Both the position numbers and the translations under genes were made by a program. This document shows positions 40,748-49,286 of a DNA stretch of 64,000 bases, piece by piece. The DNA is from Actinoplanes missouriensis 431 (GTDB taxonomy: Bacteria; Actinomycetota; Actinomycetes; Mycobacteriales; Micromonosporaceae): NCBI RefSeq assembly GCF_000284295.1, contig NC_017093.1, forward strand, positions 7,378,001 through 7,442,000, written 5' to 3'. The first letter of the stretch is position 1. Each line of letters starts with the position of its first letter. The notes beneath the pieces were generated by a model. The model saw only the letters and a list, made by a program, of their open reading frames with translations. It ran no database searches and was not told where the DNA came from.

Positions 40748-42777
40748 GAGGACTCACCCGGTCCGGGCTGGTCGGCGGGTGGCTCGCTGCGGTTGCGCGG
40801 ACCCCGCGCCGGCGCCCGGGTCAGGCCGCGGTCCAGGCGGTCCAGGTCACGGTCCTGGCTGGACCGCAACTGCCAGGGCACGCTGGTGACCATCACGCCG
40901 GGCTCGAAGAGCAGCCGGCCCTTGATCCGCAGAGCGCTCTGGTTGTGCAACAGATTCTCCCACCAGCGGCCGACCACGTATTCCGGAACGAAGACGGTGA
41001 CCACGTCCCGGGGCGAGGCCCGGCGCACGCTCTTCACGAAGTCGATGATCGGACGGGTGATCTCCCGGTACGGCGAGTCGACGACGGTCAGCGGCACCGG
41101 GATCTGCCGGCGCTCCCACTCCGCCTGGATGGCCCGGGTGTCCTGGTCGTCGACGTTCACGGTGACCGCGGTGATCGAGTCCGGGCGGGTGGCCTGGGCG
41201 TAGGCGACCGCGCGCAGCGTCGGCTGGTGCACCTTGCTGACCAGCACCACGGCGTGGTTGCGGGACGGCAGGATGGGCCGCTCGTCGGTCGGCTTGAGCT
41301 CCTCGGCGACCCGTGTGTAGTGCCGGTGGATGGCGAGCATGACGCCGTAGATGACCACCATGGCGGCGATCGCGATCCACGCGCCGAGCAGGAACTTGGT
41401 GATCAGCACCACGATCAGGACCGCGCCGGTGAGCACCATGCCGAACGTGTTGATCGCCCGGGAGCGGATCATCTGCCGCCGGCGCTCCGGATCACGCTGG
41501 GTCCGCAGCAGCCGGTTCCAGTGCCGGATCATGCCGGCCTGGGACAGCGTGAACGACACGAAGACGCCCACGATGTAGAGCTGGATCAGCTTGGTGACCT
41601 CGGCGTGGAACGCCACGATCAGCACCATCGCGGCGATCGCCAGGAACGCGATGCCGTTGCTGAACGCCAGCCGGTCGCCGCGGGTGTGGAACTGGCGGGG
41701 AAGGTACCGGTCCTGGGCGAGGATCGAGCCGAGCACCGGGAAGCCGTTGAACGCGGTGTTCGCGGCCAGGAACAGGATCAGCGCGGTCACCGCGCCGACC
41801 AGGTAGAGCAGGATCGAGCCGTTGCCGAAGACCGTCTCGGCGATCTGGGTGGTGACCGTCTTCTGCACGTAGTCGGCCGGCCCGGAGATGATCTGCAGGC
41901 CGGGGTCCTCGACGTACTGCAGGTGGGTGGCGCGGGCCAGCAGGATGATGCCCGAGAGCATCACGATCGCGAGGCCGCCGAGCAGCAGCAGCGTGGTCGC
42001 GGCGTTCTTGCTCTTCGGCTGCTTGAACGCGGGCACGCCGTTGGAGATCGCCTCGACGCCGGTCAGCGCCGCGCAGCCCGAGGAGAACGTCCGCAACAGC
42101 AGGAACGCGAACGCGAAGCTGGTCAGATGGTGTTCCTCCGCGGCGATCACCAGGTCGGCGCTCGGCGCCCGCAGGTCGTCACCGAGCACGAAGACCCGGA
42201 ACAGCCCGGTCAGGATCATGCCGACGATCACGATGATGAACAGGTACGTCGGCACCGCGAACGCGGTCCCGGACTCCCGCAGCCCGCGCAGGTTGAGCGC
42301 GCTGAGCAGGAGCACCGCGGTGATCGCGATGCCGACCTTGTGCTCCGCGACCCAGGGCACCACCGAACCGAGGTTCGTCACCCCGGACGAGACCGAGACC
42401 GCCACCGTGAGGATGTAGTCGACCAGCAGCGCGCTGGCGACGCCGAGACCCGCTTTCGGGCCGAGGTTGACGGTGGCGACCTCGTAGTCGCCACCGCCGG
42501 ACGGATACGCGTGCACGTTCTGCCGGTAACTGGCGACCACCGTCACCATCACGACCGCGACCGCGAGCGTCACCCAGGGCGAATAGACGTAGGCGGCGGC
42601 GCCGGCGATCGAGAGCGTCAGGAGGATCTCGTCGGGGGCGTACGCCACGCTGGAGAGCGCGTCGCTGGCGAACACCGGCAGGGCGATCCGCTTGGGCAGC
42701 AGCGTGTGCTGAAGCTTGTCCGAGCGGAACGGCCGGCCGAGAAGCAGCCGCTTGGCTAGAGAGGTGGTACTTGCCAC
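40744..42777 (-). CDS. KimA-like APC-family potassium transporter
   Basis: A 677-aa membrane protein with about 12 TM helices (about 35-480) and a soluble C-terminal domain of about 190 residues. The N-terminus (LPVFASDALSSVAYAPDEIL, SYRQNVHAYPSGGGDY, LLVDYILTVAVSVSSG) closely resembles Bacillus KimA, a proton-coupled K+ importer of the KUP/APC superfamily. The divergent genes encode RCK proteins, which supports K+ transport. The GTG at 42777 is chosen by homology; a clear ribosome-binding site is missing, so the start is tentative. Coupled downstream to the RNA methyltransferase gene. Confidence 0.85.
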   Translation of the reverse strand: MASTTSLAKRLLLGRPFRSDKLQHTLLPKRIALPVFASDALSSVAYAPDEILLTLSIAGAAAYVYSPWVTLAVAVVMVTVVASYRQNVHAYPSGGGDYEVATVNLGPKAGLGVASALLVDYILTVAVSVSSGVTNLGSVVPWVAEHKVGIAITAVLLLSALNLRGLRESGTAFAVPTYLFIIVIVGMILTGLFRVFVLGDDLRAPSADLVIAAEEHHLTSFAFAFLLLRTFSSGCAALTGVEAISNGVPAFKQPKSKNAATTLLLLGGLAIVMLSGIILLARATHLQYVEDPGLQIISGPADYVQKTVTTQIAETVFGNGSILLYLVGAVTALILFLAANTAFNGFPVLGSILAQDRYLPRQFHTRGDRLAFSNGIAFLAIAAMVLIVAFHAEVTKLIQLYIVGVFVSFTLSQAGMIRHWNRLLRTQRDPERRRQMIRSRAINTFGMVLTGAVLIVVLITKFLLGAWIAIAAMVVIYGVMLAIHRHYTRVAEELKPTDERPILPSRNHAVVLVSKVHQPTLRAVAYAQATRPDSITAVTVNVDDQDTRAIQAEWERRQIPVPLTVVDSPYREITRPIIDFVKSVRRASPRDVVTVFVPEYVVGRWWENLLHNQSALRIKGRLLFEPGVMVTSVPWQLRSSQDRDLDRLDRGLTRAPARGPRNRSEPPADQPGPGESS

Positions 42778-42889
42778 GAGTGCCAAGGGTACGGCCGGAC
42801 GTTGATCCGCGTATGCCGCCCCGGACACCGGAGCCGAGGAGCACATGGCAGGCTCACAGAGGTCGGTAGTCGATGGGAGGGCATGAACC

Positions 42890-43555
42890 GTGCACGTGGT
42901 GATCATGGGGTGCGGCAGGCTCGGTTCCACGCTGGCCCAGAAGCTGGACGCGCAGGGACACCACGTCGCCGTCATCGACCAGAACGCTGACGCGTTCCGG
43001 CGTCTCGGCGACGGTTTCGGCGGTGTCACCGTCAACGGCATCGGCTTCGACCGGGACGTGCTGCGGGCCGCCGGCATCGAGCGGGCGGACGCGTTCGCCG
43101 CCGTCTCCAGCGGTGACAATTCCAACATCATCTCGGCCCGGCTGGCCCGGGAGACGTTCGGGGTGTCCCGGGTGGTGGCCCGGATCTACGACTCCCGGCG
43201 GGCCCAGGTCTACGAGCGGCTCGGCATCGCCACCATCGCGACCATCCGGTGGGCCGCCGACCGGATGTTCCGGTTCCTGGTCCCCGAGGACCGGGTCGAG
43301 GTGTTCCGGGACCCCACGAGCGTGGTCAGCATCGTGGAGACCCCGCTGCACCGGGACTGGGTCGGCAAGCAGGTGCGGGCGCTGGAGGAGCGTACCGGCG
43401 CCCGGGTCGCCTATCTGATGCGCTTCGGGATGGGCGCCCTGGCCCAGCCCTCCACCGTGCTGCAGGACGGCGACCAGGTCTTCATGCTGGTCACCGACGA
43501 GACCGTCGGAAGTGTCCTGGACCTCGCGCAGGGCGCCGACAAGGAAGGGCACTGA
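42890..43555 (+). CDS. ceoB: TrkA/RCK potassium-uptake regulator (CeoB)
   Basis: A 221-aa cytoplasmic protein. The NAD-binding RCK_N fold starts HVVIMGCGRLGSTLAQ and includes AVIDQNADAF. An RCK_C domain follows (about 140-221). Such subunits gate Trk/Ktr-type K+ systems in response to nucleotides. The GTG start gives VHVVIMGCG. It is followed after 2 nt by a second RCK gene and is divergent from the KimA-like transporter. No TrkH/KtrB membrane partner is in the window. Confidence 0.93.
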   Translation: MHVVIMGCGRLGSTLAQKLDAQGHHVAVIDQNADAFRRLGDGFGGVTVNGIGFDRDVLRAAGIERADAFAAVSSGDNSNIISARLARETFGVSRVVARIYDSRRAQVYERLGIATIATIRWAADRMFRFLVPEDRVEVFRDPTSVVSIVETPLHRDWVGKQVRALEERTGARVAYLMRFGMGALAQPSTVLQDGDQVFMLVTDETVGSVLDLAQGADKEGH

Positions 43556-43557
43556 CC

Positions 43558-44223
43558 ATGCGGATCGCCATCGCCGGGGCCGGCAACGTCGGCCGGTCGA
43601 TCGCTCAGGAGCTGATCGGCAACGGGCACGAGGTGATGCTCATCGAGCGGCAGCCGCGGCAGCTCTGCCCGGAACGGGTGCCGCAGGCCCGCTGGGTGCT
43701 CGCCGACGCCTGCGAGATGAGCAGCCTCGAGGAGGCCGACCTGGCCTCCTGCGACGTGGTGGTGGCCGCTACCGGCGACGACAAGGCCAACCTGGTGGTG
43801 TCGCTGCTCGCCAAGACCGAGTTCGCGGTCGGCCGGGTGGTGGCCCGGGTGAACCGCGCCGAGAACGAGTGGCTCTTCACCGAGCAGTGGGGCGTCGACG
43901 TGGCGGTCAGCAAGCCGCGCCTGATGGCCGCGCTGGTCGAGGAGGCGGTGACGGTCGGCGACCTGGTCCGGCTCATGACGTTCCGGCAGGGCGAGGCGAA
44001 CCTTGTGGAGATCACGCTGCCGCGCGACGCGCCGTACGAGGGTCAGCCCATCCGCGACGTGCCGATGCCCCGGGACGCGGCCCTGGTCGCGATCCTGCGC
44101 GGCAAGCGGGTCATGGTGCCGACGCCGGACGACCCGCTGGAGGCCGGTGACGAGCTGATCTTCGTCTGCACCAGCGAGGTGGAGGAGCAGATCCGGGCCG
44201 TGGTGCTCGGCGCCGCGGCCTGA
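43558..44223 (+). CDS. ceoC: TrkA/RCK potassium-uptake regulator (CeoC)
   Basis: A 221-aa paralogue of the preceding gene. The RCK_N fold begins IAIAGAGNVGRSIAQEL. It lacks Cys in the glycine loop and has a complete RCK_C domain (about 135-220). The ATG at 43558 follows AAGGAAGG. It forms a two-gene operon with ceoB. In M. tuberculosis CeoB and CeoC lie beside the same KimA-like gene, so the module is old. Confidence 0.93.
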   Translation: MRIAIAGAGNVGRSIAQELIGNGHEVMLIERQPRQLCPERVPQARWVLADACEMSSLEEADLASCDVVVAATGDDKANLVVSLLAKTEFAVGRVVARVNRAENEWLFTEQWGVDVAVSKPRLMAALVEEAVTVGDLVRLMTFRQGEANLVEITLPRDAPYEGQPIRDVPMPRDAALVAILRGKRVMVPTPDDPLEAGDELIFVCTSEVEEQIRAVVLGAAA

Positions 44224-44228
44224 TCCGC

Positions 44229-45005
44229 CTAGACGGCGGCGGCCTCGCGTTTCTGTGCGCTGGTGATCCGGTGGATGGCCCACGCCGTGAAGGCGAAGGT
44301 GCCGGCGTAGAGCGGCCAGCTCACCAGGATCCGGACGATGCCGATCGCGTTCGCCGCGTCCATCGCGTAGAGGTAGAACTGGATGCCGGCGCGCACGCAG
44401 AGCGACGCCACCCAGAGCAGCGTGAGCCACTGGAAGGCGCGGAACAGCCGGGCGTTGCCGAACCAGTCCTGATGCCCCTTGTTCGCCATGATCCCCCAGG
44501 CGTAACCGATCAGCGGCTTGCGCACGAAGACCGAGACCAGCAGCACCGCGGCCTGGCCGAAGGTGAGCAGGATGCCCGGCAGGTAGAAGTTCTTCGCGTC
44601 GCCGGTGCGCCAGGCCAGCCAGGCGCCGAGCGCGATGCCGAACAAGCCGTTCACCGCGTGCCGGACCGGCTGCCTGCGGGCCAGCCGGAACCCGCCGATG
44701 GCAAGCGCCGTGGCGACCGAGCCGATGATCGCCCAGAGCAGCGCCTGACGTTTCTCCAGACCGGCCACCGAGTCGCCGAGCAGCACGTTGAGCATCACGA
44801 ACGCGAGCACCGGGAGGCTCGACTCGATGAGGCCGCGCACACCGCCGAGCTGCTCGGCGATCTGCTCGCTCATCGACGGGAGGGCGTCCTCCTCCGCGTC
44901 CTTCGCTGAGGGCACCGGGTGGAGATCGTGCTCGGCGACGATCTCCTCAGCGATCCGCTCCTCGACCGACTCGTGCGCGGCGTGGCGCGGCTCGCTGCCA
45001 TTCAC
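44229..45005 (-). CDS. DUF3159 membrane protein
   Basis: A 258-aa integral membrane protein of the DUF3159 family. An acidic cytoplasmic N-terminus (1-60) precedes about six TM helices, with the conserved GLIESSLPVLAFVMLN and YLPGILLTFGQAAVLL and PLIGYAWGIM segments. The function is unknown, though its distant likeness to intracellular septation proteins has been noted for similar folds. The GTG start overlaps the stop of the OB-fold gene by 4 bp (GTGA). Confidence 0.9.
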   Translation of the reverse strand: MNGSEPRHAAHESVEERIAEEIVAEHDLHPVPSAKDAEEDALPSMSEQIAEQLGGVRGLIESSLPVLAFVMLNVLLGDSVAGLEKRQALLWAIIGSVATALAIGGFRLARRQPVRHAVNGLFGIALGAWLAWRTGDAKNFYLPGILLTFGQAAVLLVSVFVRKPLIGYAWGIMANKGHQDWFGNARLFRAFQWLTLLWVASLCVRAGIQFYLYAMDAANAIGIVRILVSWPLYAGTFAFTAWAIHRITSAQKREAAAV

Positions 45006-45367
45006 CGGGGCGCCTCCAGCTCGTAGTACGGGTTGTAGATCACCTTACGGTCGTCCCGGATCGCTATCCGGCCGCGAGCGGTGAGCTGGCGCCCCGGCTC
45101 GATGCCGGGGATCGACCGGCGACCCAGGAACACCAGCGTGACCACGTCGCTGCCGTCCCAGAGGTCGGCTTCCAGCGTGGGCAGGTTGGTGCGAGGAGTG
45201 TACGCCACCGTCCGCAACCGGCCGGACACCGAAACGACCTGCCCGCGCCGGCAGGCGCCGGCCGGGACCGCGCCGCACTTGGCGCTGTCCCGCTGCAGCT
45301 CTTCGGCATCCAGCTCGGAGTCGCTGGCGGTGAGGCGGTTGAGGAAACCGCGAAGACCGGTGGTCAT
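45002..45367 (-). CDS. OB-fold nucleic-acid-binding protein
   Basis: A 121-aa protein. Residues about 35-120 form a RecG/RecJ-like OB-fold (GQVVSVSGRLRTVAYT, WDGSDVVTLVFLGRRSIPGIEPGRQLTARGRI). No catalytic motif is seen. The ATG at 45367 is preferred; a GTG three codons upstream is also in frame. It is coupled to the DUF3159 gene. This OB-DUF3159 pairing is conserved in actinobacteria; the function is unknown. Confidence 0.88.
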   Translation of the reverse strand: MTTGLRGFLNRLTASDSELDAEELQRDSAKCGAVPAGACRRGQVVSVSGRLRTVAYTPRTNLPTLEADLWDGSDVVTLVFLGRRSIPGIEPGRQLTARGRIAIRDDRKVIYNPYYELEAPR

Positions 45368-45382
45368 GACTCCCACGGTACG

Positions 45383-46033
45383 TCAGGCGGGCGCGTCGGC
45401 TTGACCTTGCTGCGCCATCTCCTTGGGCAGCCGCATCGGCAGCGGCTCACGGACCGGGCGGGGCTCGTTGTCGCGGACCACGACGAGGCCGGAGAGCACC
45501 TCGCCGAGCACGCCCTCGCGGCCCGGATCGGCGGCCGCGGCGCCCTGGTAGAGCGCGCGGATCATCCAGCGCGGGCCGTCCACACCGACGAAACGGACGT
45601 CGGCCGGGCCCTCCGGGGTGGTGACCCGGGCGCGCAGCTCGGTCCCGTACTTACCGGTGACCTCCTGCGGCGCGACACCGTCCGAGGTCATCGCCGCGAC
45701 GATCTCGGCACGGACCTCGTCCCAGATGCCCTCGGTCTTCGGCGCCGCGAAGACGCCCAGCTGCAGCGCGCTCTCGCCGTCGACGAGCACCACCTGCTCG
45801 ACGCCGCCCTCGGGGTTGGCCTGGACCCGGACCTCGACGCCCTCGATCGCGGGGATCTGCAGGCTGCCCAGGTCGAGCCGCTGCACACCCTCCGGGGCGT
45901 GCTTGGCGTCCCAGGGGCCGGACTCGGGCGCGGGTGCCTCCCCGCCCGCGGCCAGGCTGCTCGCGAGCGCCGCGGAGGGCGGCGCGTCGGCCGCACGGAC
46001 GTGCTTCGCGGCATCGCGCTTACGGGAGAACAT
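45383..46033 (-). CDS. DUF3710 family protein
   Basis: A 216-aa soluble actinobacterial protein of the DUF3710 family, recognised by RLDLGSLQIPAIEGVEVRVQ, VRFVGVDGPRWMIRALYQG and LPMRLPKEM. The N-terminal 40 residues are low complexity with MFSRKR at the start. The ATG at 46033 has GGAAGG 8 nt upstream, which excludes the GTG three codons earlier. It lies between dut (17 bp) and the OB-fold gene (15 bp), so probably one operon. The function is unknown. Confidence 0.92.
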   Translation of the reverse strand: MFSRKRDAAKHVRAADAPPSAALASSLAAGGEAPAPESGPWDAKHAPEGVQRLDLGSLQIPAIEGVEVRVQANPEGGVEQVVLVDGESALQLGVFAAPKTEGIWDEVRAEIVAAMTSDGVAPQEVTGKYGTELRARVTTPEGPADVRFVGVDGPRWMIRALYQGAAAADPGREGVLGEVLSGLVVVRDNEPRPVREPLPMRLPKEMAQQGQADAPA

Positions 46034-46050
46034 CACTGCCACCTTCCGTT

Positions 46051-46524
46051 TCAGTCCTGCTTGTCGTGCCCGGCCAGCTCTGCGTGACCGCCGGTCGAGC
46101 CGTGCCCACCGGCGCCCCGCGCGGTGTCGTCGAGCGTGTCCACGAGGTGGAACACCGCCCGCTCCACCCGCTGGACCACGAGCTGGGCGATCCGGTCGCC
46201 ACGGGAGATCTTGACGGTGTTCTCCCGATCGTGATTGATCAGGTTCACCAGAATCTCGCCCCGGTAACCGGCGTCGACCGTACCGGGCGCGTTGAGGACC
46301 GTCACCCCGAGGCGAGCGGCGAGACCGGAACGAGGATGGACCAGCCCGACGAAACCGTCCGGCAGGGCGATCGCCAGGCCGGTCCGGACCTTCACGCGGG
46401 CGCCCGGGGCGATCTCGGCCTCCTCGGCGGCGACCAGGTCGGCGCCGGCGTCACCGTGATGCGCGTACGCCGGCAGGGGCAGATCGGGGTCGAGCAGGCG
46501 GACCTGGACGACGGGGTCAGTCAC
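46051..46524 (-). CDS. dut: deoxyuridine triphosphatase
   Basis: A 157-aa trimeric dUTPase hydrolysing dUTP to dUMP, which feeds ThyA and keeps uracil out of DNA. All five motifs are seen: GDAGADLVA, HPRSGLA, GTVDAGYRGEI with the catalytic Asp, SRGDRIAQLV, and the C-terminal RGAGGHGSTGG lid. The GTG at 46524 follows AGGAAGG; longer frames are not conserved. First gene of the dut-DUF3710-OB-DUF3159 set. Confidence 0.97.
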   Translation of the reverse strand: MTDPVVQVRLLDPDLPLPAYAHHGDAGADLVAAEEAEIAPGARVKVRTGLAIALPDGFVGLVHPRSGLAARLGVTVLNAPGTVDAGYRGEILVNLINHDRENTVKISRGDRIAQLVVQRVERAVFHLVDTLDDTARGAGGHGSTGGHAELAGHDKQD

Positions 46525-46611
46525 GTCGAGCCTTCCTGACGGGTCAACCGGGCGCACTTACCCTGCCATCCTGCCGCGCCGGGCATCGGAGGCGCGCCGT
46601 ACCCTTCGAGG

Positions 46612-47109
46612 GTGACACCCGAGTCCCCGGCCCGCACCCGCGCGGCCCATCGCGAACGGCTCAGCCTCCCGTGGTGGGCCTGGCCCGCCGCGCTGCTCTC
46701 GGGCACCATCCTCGCCGCTGAGCTGACGTTCGGCCTGCCGGACATCCCCTGGTGGCTCCCGTTCGTGGTGCTGGTGCCGCTGAGCGTCCTGCTGCTCCTC
46801 CCGCTGAACCGGCTGCGGATCGCCGTCACGCCGACCGAGTTCCAGGTCGACGACGCCCGGCTGCCGGTCGCGGTGATCTCGGACGTGGTGGCGCTGGACG
46901 CGGCCGGCAAGCGGGAGGCGCTCGGCGTCGGCGCCCACCCGTTCGCGTTCGTGGTGCAACGCCCGTGGATCTCCACGGCCGTGCAGGTGGTCCTCGACGA
47001 CCCGGCCGACCCCACGCCGTACTGGGTGGTCAGCACCCGCAAGCCGGTCGAGCTCGCGACGGTGCTGCTCGAGGTCAGCCGCCGAGAGCGGGCGGAGCAG
47101 TCTTCCTGA
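46612..47109 (+). CDS. DUF3093 membrane protein
   Basis: A 165-aa protein of the actinobacterial DUF3093 family. Two closely spaced TM helices (about 22-42 and 47-66) precede a small beta-rich cytoplasmic domain with RIAVTPTEFQVDDARLPV and VQVVLDDPADPTPYWVVSTRKP. The GTG start is divergent from dut. The last 35 bp overlap the convergent hypothetical gene. The function is unknown. Confidence 0.88.
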   Translation: MTPESPARTRAAHRERLSLPWWAWPAALLSGTILAAELTFGLPDIPWWLPFVVLVPLSVLLLLPLNRLRIAVTPTEFQVDDARLPVAVISDVVALDAAGKREALGVGAHPFAFVVQRPWISTAVQVVLDDPADPTPYWVVSTRKPVELATVLLEVSRRERAEQSS

Positions 47110-47929
47110 GGTCCGCGCGGACCTTGTCGCCGACCGCGCGGGTGGCCCGCCGGTTCAGGTAACTGGCGACCGCCGCGCCGGTGAGCATCGGGCCCATCGT
47201 GGTCAGGTTCCGGCCGAACCGCTTCAGCAGGGTCTTCTGCAGCTCCTTGCGGGCGGCGGTGCCGAGCACCGCGGCCACGCCCACGCCGGGCAGCATCGGG
47301 TTCACCCCGCGCTGGCCGGACCAGGACTCGACGAGCTTCATGGCCCGCTCGGGCACCCCGCCGTCGATCGGCTGCCGGTACACGGCGTGCAGCTCCCCGA
47401 TCAGCTTGATCTCGATGGCGACCACGGCGACCGTCTCGGCGGCGAGCAGGACCGGGGCGGAGAGCAGCGTCGGCGTCGCCACCCACTCGACCGAGGCGAC
47501 CCCGCCGCCCGCCGCGCCCACCCCGGCGGTGGCCCGGGCGGCGTTGCGGATCAGGCGCTCGGCGAGCTCCTCGTCGTCCAGCCCGGGGAAGTGCCGGCGC
47601 AGCGTCTCCAGGTCGCGGACCGGGATGCGCGGCGCCACGTCGACCACCGCGTCGGCCATCCAGCGCAGCGCGGCCCTGGGCCGGAACAGGCGGCCCACAC
47701 CGCGGTCGCGCACCTCGTCCACGAGGCGGCCCAGCAGTTGCCGGCGGCCGGCCGGCTCCAGCTCGTCCGAGGTCAGGGCCGCGACGGTGCGGCCCAGTTC
47801 GACATCGGAACCGGGTTGTGCGAATTTATCCGTTATTTCGTTTTTGTCTGGCGAGTCACGGACAGCGTCGAACTCGGCTCCGGACCCAGCCGCGTCTGCG
47901 GGCTCGGTCGCACGATCCGCGTGGTTCAT
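47075..47929 (-). CDS. conserved hypothetical protein with hydrophobic helices
   Basis: A 284-aa protein not firmly recognised. An acidic N-terminal region (1-60) is followed by a helical part and hydrophobic stretches at about 145-185. GVNPMLPGVGVAAVLG and MGPMLTGAAVASYLNRRATRAVGDKV resemble EcsC-like proteins, which is only a weak similarity. The ATG at 47929 follows GGAAGGAC. Its 3' end overlaps the DUF3093 gene antisense. A membrane-associated role is plausible. Confidence 0.7.
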   Translation of the reverse strand: MNHADRATEPADAAGSGAEFDAVRDSPDKNEITDKFAQPGSDVELGRTVAALTSDELEPAGRRQLLGRLVDEVRDRGVGRLFRPRAALRWMADAVVDVAPRIPVRDLETLRRHFPGLDDEELAERLIRNAARATAGVGAAGGGVASVEWVATPTLLSAPVLLAAETVAVVAIEIKLIGELHAVYRQPIDGGVPERAMKLVESWSGQRGVNPMLPGVGVAAVLGTAARKELQKTLLKRFGRNLTTMGPMLTGAAVASYLNRRATRAVGDKVRADLRKTAPPALGG

Positions 47930-48074
47930 CGTCGTCCTTCCCGTCGGGCGTTCCCGGTATGAGTTCCCGGTCACGCCCCAGGGTCAAACCCCGTATCAAA
48001 CCCCCGTGGCGAACGCCTTGTGCCCGACCGCGTCATGCCGCGATCGGGTGCCGGCGGACTTGCGGCGAGTGCGC

Positions 48075-48371
48075 TCAGGCGCACTCGCGGCAGATCAGCT
48101 CCCCGTTGCGCTCCGTCGCCAACTGGCTGCGGTGGTGCACCAGGAAGCAGCGGGAGCAGCGGAACTCGTCGGTCTGCATGGGCAGAACCTTGACGGTGAG
48201 CTCCTCGTCGGCCAGGTCGGCGCCGGGCAGCTCGAAGCTCTCCGCTACCTCGACCTCGTCGACGTCCACTGCGCCCGACTGTGAGTCGGCGCGACGGGCC
48301 TTGAGCTCCTCGAGGCTGTCCTCGCCGAGGTCGACCTCATCGCGACGCGGGGCGTCGTAGTCGGTGGCCAT
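48075..48371 (-). CDS. DUF4193 small zinc-ribbon protein
   Basis: A 98-aa acidic protein of the DUF4193 family. The N-terminal MATDYDAPRRDEVD and SLEELKARRAD are diagnostic, and a C-terminal zinc ribbon has CSRC and CREC, about 20 residues apart, with HH between. It is conserved beside dut and sigA in actinobacteria. It is probably a transcription-associated or adaptor protein, which is inferred. CAGGAGAG precedes the ATG. Confidence 0.92.
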   Translation of the reverse strand: MATDYDAPRRDEVDLGEDSLEELKARRADSQSGAVDVDEVEVAESFELPGADLADEELTVKVLPMQTDEFRCSRCFLVHHRSQLATERNGELICRECA

Positions 48372-48706
48372 CGGTTTTCACTCTCCTGTATCGATGTGTC
48401 GCTTGTGCGTTTGTAACGCCAAGGACAGGGTTTCGGTTCCCGGTTCCGCTGGACGATTTCTGACACCCGGACCAGGTCCGGCGAGCGCGGAACCTTACCG
48501 CTGTTGCGGCAGGCTTGTACGCGCTACGGCGGCACATTGTTCCCGATGTGACTGAGGCGACATCAAAGTAGGGGCACCGGCCTCTGGATCATTGTCGGCG
48601 CGCCGGAAGCATTCCCTGTTTCCGCGCGCCTGGCGGACAGACGCTAACCTCTCGACAGGCCCGGCGACCTTACCCGGGCCCCTCGTCCGACCCTGGAGCC
48701 AACCCC
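48372..48706. other. 335-bp divergent promoter region of the DUF4193 and cei genes
   Basis: No gene is supported. It must hold divergent promoters for the DUF4193 gene and cei. I see no convincing -35/-10 pair. A GCTAACCT box (48641-48648) could be a -10 for cei. Composition is somewhat less GC-rich near 48400 and 48550. No riboswitch or repeat is seen. Confidence 0.4.
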
Positions 48707-49258
48707 ATGAGCTTTGCCCGCGTCCGAGCGCTCGTCCTCGTCGGCGTGCTCGCCGTGGCAGCGGTGGTCTTCGTCGTTGTCGCGCTGGTGCGTGACACCC
48801 AGGGCGACCTCGCCGACGGCAGCGACTGCCCGGCGGGCGCCCCGCTCGCCGACGTCCTGCTTCCGGACGACCCGGCCGAGGTGACCATCAAGGTGCTCAA
48901 CGGCACGAACCGGGCCGGCCTGGCGGAGAGCGTCACCAACGAGTTCAAGAACCGGCGCTTCACCGTCAAGGACCCGGCCAAGAGCAAGACGAAGTTCAAG
49001 GAAGTCGCCGAGATCAAGTACGGGCCGGAGGCGGTCGGCCGGGCCCAGCTGCTCCGGGCGTACTTCCTGGCGCAGTCGAAGATGACGTACGACCCGAAGC
49101 GCAAGGGCGCGGTGATCGACGTCGTCATCGGCGACCAGTTCCAGCAGCTGGCCACGACCACCGAGGTCAACCAGTCGCTGGTCGAGATCGGGGAGCCCAC
49201 GCTGCCGCCGGGCTCCTGCCTCAAGCCGGCCGCCGAGGCCGCCAAGGACGGGGACTGA
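48707..49258 (+). CDS. cei: LytR_C domain envelope-integrity protein (Cei-like)
   Basis: A 183-aa protein with one N-terminal TM/signal-anchor (about 8-28) and an extracytoplasmic LytR_C domain (VTIKVLNGTNRAGLAESVTNEFKNRRF...). It corresponds by family and gene order to mycobacterial Cei (Rv2700), which is needed for envelope integrity. Two Cys (SDCPAG and GSCLKP) near the ends of the domain probably form a disulfide. It is convergent with suhB. Confidence 0.88.
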   Translation: MSFARVRALVLVGVLAVAAVVFVVVALVRDTQGDLADGSDCPAGAPLADVLLPDDPAEVTIKVLNGTNRAGLAESVTNEFKNRRFTVKDPAKSKTKFKEVAEIKYGPEAVGRAQLLRAYFLAQSKMTYDPKRKGAVIDVVIGDQFQQLATTTEVNQSLVEIGEPTLPPGSCLKPAAEAAKDGD

Positions 49259-49286
49259 CCCCGGCCCAGGGACCGCCTGCCACGCC

